In this document: positions 27,296 through 35,631 of the stretch, piece after piece | Numbering within the stretch: position 1 is the first letter of the stretch | Layout: every line of letters starts with the position of its first letter | Origin: Marinilabiliaceae bacterium | Lineage (GTDB): Bacteria; Bacteroidota; Bacteroidia; Bacteroidales; Marinilabiliaceae | Assembly (NCBI GenBank): GCA_021443545.1 | Contig: JABUTU010000032.1 | Span: forward strand, 1 to 38,169 | DNA: 38,169 nucleotides | Reading direction: 5' to 3' | The notes under the pieces: model-generated | What the model was told of the DNA's origin: nothing | Database searches by the model: none | The model's input: the letters and a program-made list of their open reading frames with translations, nothing else | Program-made: the position numbers and the translations under genes

Positions 27296-28903
27296 ATGAA
27301 TATTATGACTCCAAAACAGACAATTCAAGACGGAAAGGCTGTCCTCGGTATAGAACTCGGCTCAACTCGTATCAAGGCTGTTCTTATCGATGAAACGAAT
27401 AAGCCTATCGCTCAGGGTAGCCATTCATGGGAGAATAAACTTGTTGATGGCCTATGGACATATAGCATCGATGATATCTGGAACGGTATTCAGGATTGCT
27501 ATGCTGACTTGCGTAAAAACGTTAAGTCGCAGTATGACGTCGAGATAGAGACTCTCGCTGCAATAGGTATCAGTGCTATGATGCACGGATATATGGCTTT
27601 CGATAAACAGCAGAATATACTTGTTCCATTCCGTACTTGGCGTAATACCAATACGGGTGCAGCAGCTGCTGAGCTATCTGAATTATTCGGTTATAACATC
27701 CCTCTCCGCTGGAGCATCTCCCATATCTATCAGGCTATCCTCAACGGTGAGAAGCATGTCCCTCAAATCGACTTCTTCACAACGCTTGCTGGTTACGTGC
27801 ATTGGCAGATAACGGGCGAGAAAGTGCTCGGTATAGGTGATGCATCTGGTATGATTCCTGTCGACCCAGAAAAGAAAAACTATCGCCAGGATATGGTCGA
27901 GAAGTTCAATAAACTCGTTGCCTCTAAGGGCGTCAATTGGAAACTCGGCGATATCCTTCCTAAGGCTATCAATGCCGGTGAGAATGCAGGTACTCTGACG
28001 GCTGAGGGTGCTAAGCGTCTGGATGTGAGCGGTCACCTAAAAGCAGGTATCCCTGTTTGTCCTCCTGAGGGTGATGCCGGTACCGGTATGGTGGCTACGA
28101 ATGCTGTTAAACCACGCACTGGTAATGTGAGTGCCGGAACATCTTCGTTCTCTATGATTGTCCTCGAGAAGGAACTGAGCAAACCGTATGAGTCAATCGA
28201 TATGGTGACAACTCCTGATGGTAACCTCGTGGCTATGGTGCATTGCAATAACTGTACAAGCGACCTCAACGCTTGGATTTCAATCTTTAAGGAGTATCAG
28301 CAACTGCTCGGCGTCGAACAGTCGCCCGACGATCTCTATGGAACTCTTCTCCGTCATGCCCTCACAGGGGAGTCGGACTGCGGTGGCGTCTTGTCGTATA
28401 ACTATATCTCGGGTGAGCCTGTGACGGGTCTCGCTGAGGGGCGTCCTCTCTTCGTTCGCTCTGCTAACGATAAGTTCTCTTTGGCCAATTTCATGCGATC
28501 TCATCTCTATGCAACAGTGGCTGTGCTGAAGATTGGTAACGATATCCTGTTCCAGAACGAGAAGATACGTGTCGATCGTATCACTGGTCATGGCGGTCTC
28601 TTCCGCACGCCAGGTGTGGGACAGAAGGTGCTTGGTGCTGCTCTCGGCTCTCCTATATCTGTCATGGAGACAGCTGGTGAAGGCGGTGCCTGGGGTATGG
28701 CTTTGCTCGCCTCTTACCTCGTAAATAATGCCGGTAAGAAGAACCTGCCCGACTGGCTCGAGTCTGTAGTCTTCGCTGGTAACACAGGCGTCGAAATAGC
28801 TCCTGATAAAAAGGATATTGAGGGCTTCAATAACTATATCAAGTGCTATCAGAAGGGCTTGTCTATCGAGCAAAACGCAGTCGTTGCTAAGGAACAGAAA
28901 TAA
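27296..28903 (+). CDS. araB: FGGY-family pentulose kinase (ribulokinase of the arabinose operon)
   Basis: A 535-aa sugar kinase of the actin/hexokinase fold. The first phosphate loop is VLGIELGSTRIKAVLID (17-33); ISAMMHGYMAF, PFRTWRNTNTG and IGDASGMIPVD are substrate-domain elements; GDAGTGMVATNAVKPRTGNVSAGTS and GHGGLFRTPGVGQKVLG belong to the second ATP-binding half. It looks closer to Bacteroides xylulose kinase-like ribulokinases than to the E. coli AraB subtype. Phosphorylation of L-ribulose is inferred from its place between araA and the mutarotase gene. ATG codons at 27296 and 27305 are both possible starts. Confidence 0.9.
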   Translation: MNIMTPKQTIQDGKAVLGIELGSTRIKAVLIDETNKPIAQGSHSWENKLVDGLWTYSIDDIWNGIQDCYADLRKNVKSQYDVEIETLAAIGISAMMHGYMAFDKQQNILVPFRTWRNTNTGAAAAELSELFGYNIPLRWSISHIYQAILNGEKHVPQIDFFTTLAGYVHWQITGEKVLGIGDASGMIPVDPEKKNYRQDMVEKFNKLVASKGVNWKLGDILPKAINAGENAGTLTAEGAKRLDVSGHLKAGIPVCPPEGDAGTGMVATNAVKPRTGNVSAGTSSFSMIVLEKELSKPYESIDMVTTPDGNLVAMVHCNNCTSDLNAWISIFKEYQQLLGVEQSPDDLYGTLLRHALTGESDCGGVLSYNYISGEPVTGLAEGRPLFVRSANDKFSLANFMRSHLYATVAVLKIGNDILFQNEKIRVDRITGHGGLFRTPGVGQKVLGAALGSPISVMETAGEGGAWGMALLASYLVNNAGKKNLPDWLESVVFAGNTGVEIAPDKKDIEGFNNYIKCYQKGLSIEQNAVVAKEQK

Positions 28904-28952
28904 CCTATCTCTTATAAATCAAGAACTTAAAGAAGTTTCCATTAACAAATAT

Positions 28953-30119
28953 ATGACAATGAAAAAAACATTTTTCGCAATTGTAGCAGCTATGGCCCTG
29001 GTCTCTTGTGCTGAGCAGGCTAAGGTGCCGCAACTCGGATTGACTGAAGAGCAGTTCGGTACAGCTGAGTATGATGGTCAGCAGGTTAAACTCTATACCA
29101 TCAAGAATGCCAATGGTATGGTCGCTCAACTCACTAATCAGGGCGCTAAACTCGTTAGTCTCTATGCTCCCGACAAAGAGGGTAAGATGGAGGATGTCGT
29201 CCTCGGTTATCCAACAGCAGCTGACTATGCTAAGTGCGACCAGAGGGCTGGCGTGGGTGAGCCTTTCTTCGGTGCTACAATCGGACGCTATGGCAACCGC
29301 CTCGCTGGTGGTATGTTCGTCATCGATGGCGATACAACAAAGGTTGAGATCAACGAGATGCCTGGTAAGAGCCTCCATGGAGGTAGCAAGGGTTATCACT
29401 CTCAGATGTGGACTGTGAAGGAACAGACCGAGAATAAGGTAGTTTTCACTCTCCATGACGCTGATGGCACAATGGGTTATAAGGGTAATGTCGACGTGGA
29501 GCTGACTTATGAAATGTGCGACTGCAATGGTCTTAAGCTGACATATAGCGCTACAACTGACGCTCCAACAGCTATCAACCTTACTCACCACTCATTCTTT
29601 AACCTCGACGGCGAGGGCGCTGAGACTGTTAATGACCATGTCTTGATGATTCCAGCTAAGGAGATTACAGCTGTTAACCGTTTCCTCATCCCAACAGGTG
29701 AACTCATGCCTGTCGAGGGTACCGCTTTCGACTTCAACACTCCTCACGCTATCAGCGATAGCATTGCAAGCGACCACCTGCAGATGAAGATAGGTGGCGG
29801 CTACGACCACAACTGGGTGCTCTCTTCTGAACCAAACGAAGACGGACTCCGCGTCGCTGCTGAGGTTAAGTCTCTTAAGAGCGGCCGTATCATGACTGTC
29901 ATCACAACAGAGCCTGGCGTACAGTTCTATGGCGGTAACTTCCTCAATAACACTCAGGTCGGTAAGAGCGGTAAGACTTATCCACGCCGTTCTGCTCTCT
30001 GCCTCGAGACTCAGCACTTCCCTGATTCGCCTAATCACGAGAACTTCCCATCAACAATTCTCCGTCCTGGTGAGACCTATAGCCATGTATGTGTCTATAA
30101 GTTCGATGTCGAAAAGTAA
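28953..30119 (+). CDS. galM: Aldose 1-epimerase (mutarotase) lipoprotein
   Basis: A 388-aa protein from the ATG at 28953. The frame is open further upstream, but that part overlaps the kinase gene, while this ATG gives a clear lipoprotein signal (KKTFFAIVAAMALVSC, lipidated Cys19). The mutarotase core shows GATIGRYGNRLAGG (107-120), LHGG (141-144), NLTHHSFFNLDG with the catalytic His near 213, and LETQHFPDSPNH with the catalytic Glu region. It should interconvert the alpha and beta anomers of L-arabinose or another aldose, outside the cytoplasm, before uptake. It closes the arabinose operon and is followed by a terminator. Confidence 0.95.
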   Translation: MTMKKTFFAIVAAMALVSCAEQAKVPQLGLTEEQFGTAEYDGQQVKLYTIKNANGMVAQLTNQGAKLVSLYAPDKEGKMEDVVLGYPTAADYAKCDQRAGVGEPFFGATIGRYGNRLAGGMFVIDGDTTKVEINEMPGKSLHGGSKGYHSQMWTVKEQTENKVVFTLHDADGTMGYKGNVDVELTYEMCDCNGLKLTYSATTDAPTAINLTHHSFFNLDGEGAETVNDHVLMIPAKEITAVNRFLIPTGELMPVEGTAFDFNTPHAISDSIASDHLQMKIGGGYDHNWVLSSEPNEDGLRVAAEVKSLKSGRIMTVITTEPGVQFYGGNFLNNTQVGKSGKTYPRRSALCLETQHFPDSPNHENFPSTILRPGETYSHVCVYKFDVEK

Positions 30120-30140
30120 TCTATAGGTAATCTCTAATAA

Positions 30141-30173
30141 AAAATCCCAGATGTCTCATCTCGGGATTTTTTT
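30141..30173 (+). terminator. Terminator of the arabinose operon
   Basis: ATCCCAGATG (30144-30153) pairs with CATCTCGGGAT (30157-30167), with one bulged C, preceded by AAAA and followed by a T-run. Confidence 0.85.
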
Positions 30174-30192
30174 GTTTTATATGCCTCATCTA

Positions 30193-30223
30193 TTGTTTTT
30201 GGCAAATAGTTTGTATACATTTG
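30193..30223 (+). promoter_or_regulatory. Promoter of the SPFH/zinc-ribbon gene pair
   Basis: TTG (30193-30195), 20 nt, then TACATTTG (30216-30223) fit the Bacteroidota consensus. The box lies 60 nt before the ATG. Confidence 0.55.
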
Positions 30224-30283
30224 TGCATAACAAAAAATTAACAACGTACTTAACGAGAGTTACACTAATTAAAATTTTAAATA

Positions 30284-31612
30284 ATGGGATTAATTCAAGC
30301 TTTTACGGGCGCCATAGGTGGTATGCTCGGTGATCAGTGGAAAGATTTTCTTATGCCTATGCCAGGTGCACCCGATACAGCAGCTCTTATTCCTGCTGTT
30401 CAGAAGGATACTAATGCAGGTCGTGGCTCCAATACAAGCCATTCTGAGGGTATCATTACCAATGGCAGTAAGATTCTTGTACCTGATGGTATGGGATTGC
30501 TCTTGCTTCAGGATGGCGCAATCACATCAGTGGTTACAGAGGTCGGTGGTTATATCTTCTCATCTGACGACCCAAATGCTAAGTCTATCTTCTCCGGCGA
30601 CGGCTTAATAGATACTCTGATTAAGCAGTCGTGGGAACGCTTTAAATTCGGTGGTATGCCAGGCTCTCAGCAGTTGGCTGTCTACGTCAACCTGAAGGAG
30701 ATTCCTAACAACCGTTTCGGAACTCAATCTGAAATCTATTGGGATGATGCATATCTCAACGCTCAGGTCGGAGCTATGACGCGTGGTACCTATACCATGC
30801 GAATCGTTGACCCTATTCTCTTCGCTAAGGGCTTTGTCCCAGCCTCTTACCTCACATCGGGTAATAAGATATTCGACTTCGCAGATATGGATAACGATGC
30901 AGCTGAACAACTCTTTAATGAGGTTGTCGGTAGCCTCTCTGCTGCATTCTCTAACTATACAAATGACCCAAGTCATGGTAACCGAATCACCAAGATCCAA
31001 GGCGACCAGATAGGTTTTGCTAAGAGTCTATCGCAAGCTGTCGAAGAGGGCTATCAGTGGCGCACTGGTCGCGGTCTTGAGATTGTTCGTGTCGCTATCC
31101 AGGCTATCGAATACGATGCCGATACGAAGGCTCTTCTTAGCGATGTTAAGAAGGCTGATGCTCTCGCCGGTGCTCGTGGTAACTCATTCATGCAACAGTC
31201 TGTTGCTCGTGGCTTCCAGGCTGCTGGCGAAAACGGCGGCGGCGCTACAGGTATGGCTTTCATGGGTATGGGTATGCAGTCGGCTGGCGCTGCTATGCAG
31301 GGATTGCAACAACCTGTCTATCCACAGCAGGGTTATCCACAACAGGGTTATCCACAACAGGGTTATCCACAACAGGGTTATCCACAACAAGGCTATCCAC
31401 AGCAGGGTTATCCACAACAGGGTCAACCACAACAAGGCTATCCACAGCAAGGTCAGCCAATGCAAGGCTATCCACAACAAGGTCAGCCTCAGCAGGGTCA
31501 GCCTCAAGAAGATCCAGTAGAAAAGCTCAAGAAGATGAAGGAGCTTCTCGATTTGGGGGCTATCTCTCAGCAGGAGTTTGATGCATTCAAGGCTAAGGTT
31601 CTTGGTCTTTAA
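30284..31612 (+). CDS. SPFH-domain protein (YdjI-like) with YPQQG repeats and SHOCT tail
   Basis: A 442-aa protein. Residues about 20-290 form an SPFH/'virion core-like' domain ([70 protein letters not shown]), of the kind found in Bacillus subtilis YdjI. A Gly/Met-rich stretch follows, then twelve 5-residue units, mostly YPQQG, at 346-405. The C-terminus [37 protein letters not shown] segment (410-442) is a SHOCT motif. No signal peptide or obvious membrane span. Family knowledge suggests membrane-associated oligomers. The next gene encodes a zinc-ribbon membrane protein comparable to YdjG, so a membrane-stress complex is the likely role. No pspA is in the window. Confidence 0.85.
   Translation: MGLIQAFTGAIGGMLGDQWKDFLMPMPGAPDTAALIPAVQKDTNAGRGSNTSHSEGIITNGSKILVPDGMGLLLLQDGAITSVVTEVGGYIFSSDDPNAKSIFSGDGLIDTLIKQSWERFKFGGMPGSQQLAVYVNLKEIPNNRFGTQSEIYWDDAYLNAQVGAMTRGTYTMRIVDPILFAKGFVPASYLTSGNKIFDFADMDNDAAEQLFNEVVGSLSAAFSNYTNDPSHGNRITKIQGDQIGFAKSLSQAVEEGYQWRTGRGLEIVRVAIQAIEYDADTKALLSDVKKADALAGARGNSFMQQSVARGFQAAGENGGGATGMAFMGMGMQSAGAAMQGLQQPVYPQQGYPQQGYPQQGYPQQGYPQQGYPQQGYPQQGQPQQGYPQQGQPMQGYPQQGQPQQGQPQEDPVEKLKKMKELLDLGAISQQEFDAFKAKVLGL
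31319..31498 (+). repeat. Twelve tandem 15-bp units encoding [10 protein letters not shown]
   Basis: Units follow the form tatccacaacagggt with synonymous and a few missense changes (Y to Q at units 8, 10 and 12; one Q to M). The first seven units are almost identical at DNA level, so the array can probably change length by slippage without shifting frame. Confidence 0.9.
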
Positions 31613-31642
31613 TAGCTTATGTTTTTGTAAGAACTGATATCT

Positions 31643-31679
31643 ACGCAGAGCAACCTATCTCAATAGTGTTGCCCTGCGT
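31643..31679 (+). repeat. Hairpin between the SPFH and zinc-ribbon genes
   Basis: ACGCAGAGCAAC (31643-31654) pairs with GTTGCCCTGCGT (31668-31679) with one mismatch, and the inner CTAT/ATAG extends it to a CTCA loop. No T-run; the next start codon is 30 nt downstream. Confidence 0.55.
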
Positions 31680-31709
31680 TATATTCTAATGTCAAAGCTA
31701 TAAACGACA

Positions 31710-33275
31710 ATGAACGAAGAGAATAATGAGATGCAGATGCCATCGGGAGAGATGCCTTTTGACACTCCACAACAGGAGTTTCAAGAGCCACTGACTGATG
31801 GACAGCTTCAGGGTGAGCCTCAGATTCCAGGGCAGGAACAGCCTACAGGTGACGAGGAGCAACAAGAGCCCGAGATGCAAAACCCTCAGCCAGAACAGCC
31901 GAAAGAGGTCGAGGGAGGTCAGGTTAAATGCCCTAAGTGCGGAGCTACCGACATATCACAGAATATGAAAACGGGTAAGTTGCGTTGTAACTTCTGTCGT
32001 CACGAGTTTGAGCCGGAGAAGGCTCAGGGACTTGCAGAAGATGCCTCGAAGCTCGAAGGAAAATCAGTGAGCTCAGGTGCTGCCGATATCGATGCCTCCG
32101 CCGATACGATGATTACGCTCAAGTGCACAAGCTGTGGCGCAGAGGTGGTCATAGACACAACATCATCGACTCAGGCACGTTGCCACTGGTGCCGTAATAT
32201 GCTGTCGATAAACAACCAGATTCCTAACGGAGCTGTGCCAGATATGATTCTGCCCTTCAAACTGAAAAAGGATGAGGCTAAGGACTTAATCTATAAATTC
32301 GTCAAGGCTCGCAATTTCTACGCTCACCCAACCTTCAAGAAGGAGTTCACTCTCGACAATGTCATGGGTGTCTACTTCCCTTACTTGATTGTCGATGCTA
32401 AACAACATGTGCAGCTCGAAGGCGAGGGCGAGGTTAAGATTCGCGAGTATGAAGAGGGTTCTGAGAAGAATAAAACAAAATATTACGACGCTCAGTGCTA
32501 TAGCGTGTCGCGTGAGTTCGATATTGCTATCTCTGGTCTGACTGTCGAGTCAAGCAAACAGCGCCTTAACAATAAGGCATCTGATCAGACTAATAATATT
32601 ATCAACTCAATCATGCCTTTCGATACGGAGAATTGCGTGAAGTACGATTCCAACTATCTCAATGGCTATACTTCTGAGAAACGCGACCTCAATGTCTCGG
32701 AGGTTAAGCCAATTGTGCAGGAACAACTGAACGATATATCGCGTATCGCTGTTGTGCCGACACTGAAGGCCTTCGACCGTGGCGTGCGTTGGGAGAGTGA
32801 GAAATATGATTTGCAGGGTGAAAACTGGAATGCAGCTTACCTCCCTGTATGGCTCTATAGCTATATGCAGAAGAAAAGCAACGGTAAGCATCTCCTCCAC
32901 TACGTGGCTGTCAATGCCCGTACGCAGGAGACAATGGGTAGCGTGCCACTCAACAAGGTGCTGCTCTTCTTTATGTCGCTCCTCGTAGAGATATTGGGAA
33001 TCGTAGCTGCCTTTTTGTGTAGTATCTACTTCGATAGTGGCGATGAAGAAGGAGGTGGCTGGGGCTGGTTATTTGTTTTTTCCGGTTTCATCTACTATGC
33101 ATATATCTATAACAGATACCGCAATAAGAGCGCCCGTCATTATCACGAAAAAGAGACCAAGAGAGATATGTCGAATCTGCAGGCAATCGATTTGAAAACC
33201 ACAATAAAGAGACGCCTGAGAAATAGTAAAATCGAAGGGTCAAATTATAACGACGTGCGTGGCTCAACTGTCTGA
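31710..33275 (+). CDS. Double zinc-ribbon membrane protein (YdjG-like)
   Basis: A 521-aa protein. Residues 1-70 are acidic and rich in Gln, Pro and Glu. Two TFIIB-like zinc ribbons follow, with ligands Cys74/77/93/96 (CPKCGATD, LRCNFC) and Cys139/142/158/161 (CTSCGAEV, ARCHWC). A globular region (about 175-410) ends in two hydrophobic spans at about 418-440 and 451-468, and a basic tail. The zinc ribbons probably face the cytoplasm. It resembles B. subtilis YdjG, which with YdjH and the SPFH protein YdjI acts with PspA at the membrane. The partner role with the SPFH gene 97 nt upstream is inference from that pairing. Confidence 0.85.
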   Translation: MNEENNEMQMPSGEMPFDTPQQEFQEPLTDGQLQGEPQIPGQEQPTGDEEQQEPEMQNPQPEQPKEVEGGQVKCPKCGATDISQNMKTGKLRCNFCRHEFEPEKAQGLAEDASKLEGKSVSSGAADIDASADTMITLKCTSCGAEVVIDTTSSTQARCHWCRNMLSINNQIPNGAVPDMILPFKLKKDEAKDLIYKFVKARNFYAHPTFKKEFTLDNVMGVYFPYLIVDAKQHVQLEGEGEVKIREYEEGSEKNKTKYYDAQCYSVSREFDIAISGLTVESSKQRLNNKASDQTNNIINSIMPFDTENCVKYDSNYLNGYTSEKRDLNVSEVKPIVQEQLNDISRIAVVPTLKAFDRGVRWESEKYDLQGENWNAAYLPVWLYSYMQKKSNGKHLLHYVAVNARTQETMGSVPLNKVLLFFMSLLVEILGIVAAFLCSIYFDSGDEEGGGWGWLFVFSGFIYYAYIYNRYRNKSARHYHEKETKRDMSNLQAIDLKTTIKRRLRNSKIEGSNYNDVRGSTV

Positions 33276-33298
33276 GTCCGTCACTAATTCTGAAATAA

Positions 33299-33345
33299 TC
33301 AACAGGGGAGGATGCAATATGGCATCGTCCCCTCTGTTATTTTAT
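33299..33345 (+). terminator. Terminator between the convergent zinc-ribbon and DUF1573 genes
   Basis: AACAGGGGAGGATGC (33301-33315) pairs with GCATCGTCCCCTCTGTT (33322-33338) with small bulges. The flanks are T-rich on the plus strand and moderately so on the minus strand, so it may act both ways. Confidence 0.65.
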
Positions 33346-33448
33346 TGATGTTCTTGAACTGTTCATACATTGGATGTCCGCTCAAATGTGCGCTTTGTTC
33401 ATTGTTTATGTTAATTCATATAATGTTTACGGACACCAAGAACTTGTT

Positions 33449-34306
33449 TTATTGGTTAGCATTTCCTTCGATATTTATTGTAATCTGATTTGTCCCCTTA
33501 ATGTCGACGTATACCTCGCGCCAAAAGTCGCCTGGTTTGTCTGCTTTGAATGTAATATTGACAACTGCGAAATCATGGGGATTTATTATTTTTTTGTCAA
33601 TTGTAGCAATTGTGCATTCACATGAAGTGTATACAGAATCTACTTCCCATATGTCATCATCTGTATTATGAATTGCAAAAGATGTAGCTTGAGATTCTCT
33701 CCAATTAAATGCTCCCAGATTTACACGATACTCACTATTCTTGTTATGATACGTGTCAATTCCTAATCGTTCACATATAGTATGAATATATAAATCTTTA
33801 ATTTTGGAATTAGAAAGGGGGTCTCCCAATAAAACAATTTGATTTTGCTCGTCTAATAGTAAACATTTGAATATGTTCTCGTGGGGAAAATTGTTGATTT
33901 TAGCAAATTCACCATCTATATCTATACACACTGGATAATCGTATCCAGTGCTTTTTAATTCAAATAAGGCCTCATTACGTCTACGTGGGGTTATGAATTT
34001 CAAAGGAAGAACGTTTCCATTGGTCATTTTTATTATATCATGATTGAAATCTATCCACTCTTTTAATTTCAATTGGCATCCTATGCAACCATCCGCATCT
34101 GTGAAAGTAATAATCTTGAATTTGTATTTATCAAAATCGACATTTATCGTATCCATAATTGATACGAAAGTTGCATTTGTAGGTAGCTTAACTGCTTTGC
34201 CTGACCACTCTTTAAGAATATCTCGTAACTCTTCGTTCTTACTTTTATGGCAAGAGCAACATACGTATATACTTGTAGCTAATAATATAGATATTACTCT
34301 TTTCAT
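33449..34306 (-). CDS. Lipoprotein with thioredoxin-like and DUF1573 domains
   Basis: A 285-aa protein. The N-terminus (KRVISILLATSIYVCCSC) is a lipoprotein-type signal, with Cys16, 17 or 19 as the lipidated residue. Residues about 40-185 look like a thioredoxin/redoxin fold with CIGC at 74-77, matching a thioredoxin CxxC, though the usual WC start is replaced by DGC. Residues about 195-285 are a DUF1573 immunoglobulin-like domain with VDSVYTSCECTIATI and NPHDFAVVNITFKADKPGDF. This two-domain arrangement recurs in Bacteroidota, and its function is not established. It starts at the stop of the propeller lipoprotein (shared base 34306), so both are translated from one message. Confidence 0.82.
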   Translation of the reverse strand: MKRVISILLATSIYVCCSCHKSKNEELRDILKEWSGKAVKLPTNATFVSIMDTINVDFDKYKFKIITFTDADGCIGCQLKLKEWIDFNHDIIKMTNGNVLPLKFITPRRRNEALFELKSTGYDYPVCIDIDGEFAKINNFPHENIFKCLLLDEQNQIVLLGDPLSNSKIKDLYIHTICERLGIDTYHNKNSEYRVNLGAFNWRESQATSFAIHNTDDDIWEVDSVYTSCECTIATIDKKIINPHDFAVVNITFKADKPGDFWREVYVDIKGTNQITINIEGNANQ

Positions 34307-35301
34307 TAGTTTAGTCTCAATTCATTAATATCTATGTATCCAAATTGTATTTCATCATCAAAGCAGAAAATCAATCTATTATTAATCTCGTCATAACAGA
34401 AGAAACTGGTCCTATAACCCAATTCCAATGTTGCTACATACTCTCCTTTCTTTGTAAAAATAATTATAGATGTTGTAGGCTCGTGGTCATTATACTTTTT
34501 GCCATTATAAGCGGTAACAAGGTATTCTTTAGTAAAAAGAGATACTCCGAAGAAATGCAAGTCTGTGTCGCCCCATAGTGGTCCGTAAATATTGTGTAAC
34601 AACGTGCCATTTAAGTCAAAAATACTGATGAGGTCGTTTAAAACATTGCATTCCGCATAAATGCTATCGCTATAAGAAACAGCCAGCATAAATCTGTTTT
34701 TGTCGATTTCAGGATGCTTGTATCTGAACACTTCGATATCTCCAGTCATCATATTCCATATCCCAGCATTAGGACAAAAGTCATTATTGCCTATTGGTTC
34801 TATCGTTCTACAGAACGAGACTGAGTCGTTCAAATAATAATAGTCTGCAGGAAAACTGCTTCGATTCAATCTGAATTTTGTGGCTGGTGGGTAAGCACTA
34901 TCTCGTATGACACTATCCATGTTGAAAGCCAATATTTCTAATTTGCCATGGTCTGTCACATATAATTCGTGTGTTTCGCGATTCCATGCAACGTCTCCCA
35001 TATTGGCTATTTCGGTTGGACCCTGTCCAACAATACCAAAAGAAACTATGTGTTTATATGTATTTATGTCAAATATATTGATAGGGGTCTCGTATGCTTT
35101 AAAATCAGTGATAATTAAAAAATTGCCAGCTACAACTGGGCGTGACGATGAACTTACGCATACATCGCCCAAATCAATTTCTTTGATTTTGTCTTTGATG
35201 TCAATACTATTATTCCTGTAATGCTGAAATATTTCAGAGCCATTGTCTTTATTACAACCAGTAATTAATAGTGTAAAAAGTAGTAAGATGATGATTTTCA
35301 T
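34306..35301 (-). CDS. BF3164-like 6-bladed beta-propeller lipoprotein
   Basis: A 331-aa lipoprotein (signal KIIILLLFTLLITGC, Cys16). The mature part is a chain of about 40-50 residue beta-rich units: IVGQGPTEIANMGDVAWNRETHELYVTDHGK, then similar repeats such as YSDSIYAECNVLNDLISIFD and GEYVATLELGYRTSFFCYDE. This is typical of Bacteroidota TolB/NHL-like propellers of the BF3164 family, commonly found beside NVEALA peptide genes. The ligand is unknown. The gene lies 72 nt after the NVEALA-like peptide with a hairpin between, and overlaps the thioredoxin-like/DUF1573 gene by one base. Base composition is AT-richer than the flanking housekeeping genes. Confidence 0.82.
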   Translation of the reverse strand: MKIIILLLFTLLITGCNKDNGSEIFQHYRNNSIDIKDKIKEIDLGDVCVSSSSRPVVAGNFLIITDFKAYETPINIFDINTYKHIVSFGIVGQGPTEIANMGDVAWNRETHELYVTDHGKLEILAFNMDSVIRDSAYPPATKFRLNRSSFPADYYYLNDSVSFCRTIEPIGNNDFCPNAGIWNMMTGDIEVFRYKHPEIDKNRFMLAVSYSDSIYAECNVLNDLISIFDLNGTLLHNIYGPLWGDTDLHFFGVSLFTKEYLVTAYNGKKYNDHEPTTSIIIFTKKGEYVATLELGYRTSFFCYDEINNRLIFCFDDEIQFGYIDINELRLN

Positions 35302-35316
35302 TTTATATGTTTTAAA

Positions 35317-35346
35317 GTACTGTGCTTATAAGTATAAGCACAGTAT
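35317..35346 (-). repeat. Hairpin between the NVEALA-like gene and the propeller gene
   Basis: ACTGTGCTTAT (35319-35329) and ATAAGCACAGT (35334-35344) are perfectly complementary, with two further outer pairs, around a 4-nt loop. The T-run after it on the minus strand is short (CTTTAAAA), so partial termination or processing is possible. Confidence 0.7.
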
Positions 35347-35373
35347 GTAGTTAAATGGGTAATCAGCTAAATG

Positions 35374-35571
35374 TTATCTATGTTTAGCTTCGTCGTACCA
35401 ATACCATGTATAGCAATAGCATCCCGAGTTGCCCAAAACGCATCCGTTCGGACAATCAGGATTAACCTCTGCTCCGTAGGCACATGCTTCCAAATTGTCT
35501 AACTGCAGTTCAGTAAGCTCTGTGTCCTCGCTTGCTATACTTAAATTCACAGCAGCAGCTATCAATATCAC
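35374..35571 (-). CDS. NVEALA-like secreted cysteine-rich peptide (start uncertain)
   Basis: The frame from the GTG at 35571 gives 65 aa. The same frame continues upstream to a stop at 35631, and codons 35598-35572 read I(ATA)-KKILGVVA, which together with the next residues (VILIAAAVNLSIAS) forms exactly the signal peptide expected of this family. The natural start therefore seems to be an ATA at 35598, or an ATG mutated or misread there. The motif LDNLEACAYGAE stands where relatives carry NVEALA, and is followed by a short Cys-rich mature part (DCPNGCVLGNSGCYCYTWYW). NVEALA proteins are exported peptides of unknown role. It leads an AT-rich unit with two lipoprotein genes. Confidence 0.75.
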   Translation of the reverse strand: MILIAAAVNLSIASEDTELTELQLDNLEACAYGAEVNPDCPNGCVLGNSGCYCYTWYWYDEAKHR

Positions 35572-35631
35572 TGCTACAACTCCAAGAATCTTTTTTATTG
35601 TTCTATAAAGATTTTGTTTGTACTTCTTTTT

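Noticed and set aside
28818..28952. Longer N-terminus for the mutarotase, overlapping the kinase gene
   Set aside because: The extension (Arg/Ser-rich) would bury the lipoprotein signal that begins at the ATG at 28953.
28905..29591. 228-aa minus-strand open frame opposite the mutarotase gene
   Set aside because: It mirrors a strongly biased coding gene; its translation shows no domain, signal or membrane pattern and has no promoter.
31319..31498. CRISPR-like regular repeats
   Set aside because: The 15-bp units are directly adjacent without spacers and encode an in-frame pentapeptide.
31184..31507. Leucine/tryptophan-rich antisense open frames across the YPQQG array
   Set aside because: They are a by-product of the 15-bp repeat read in reverse; the plus-strand frame is clearly the real gene.
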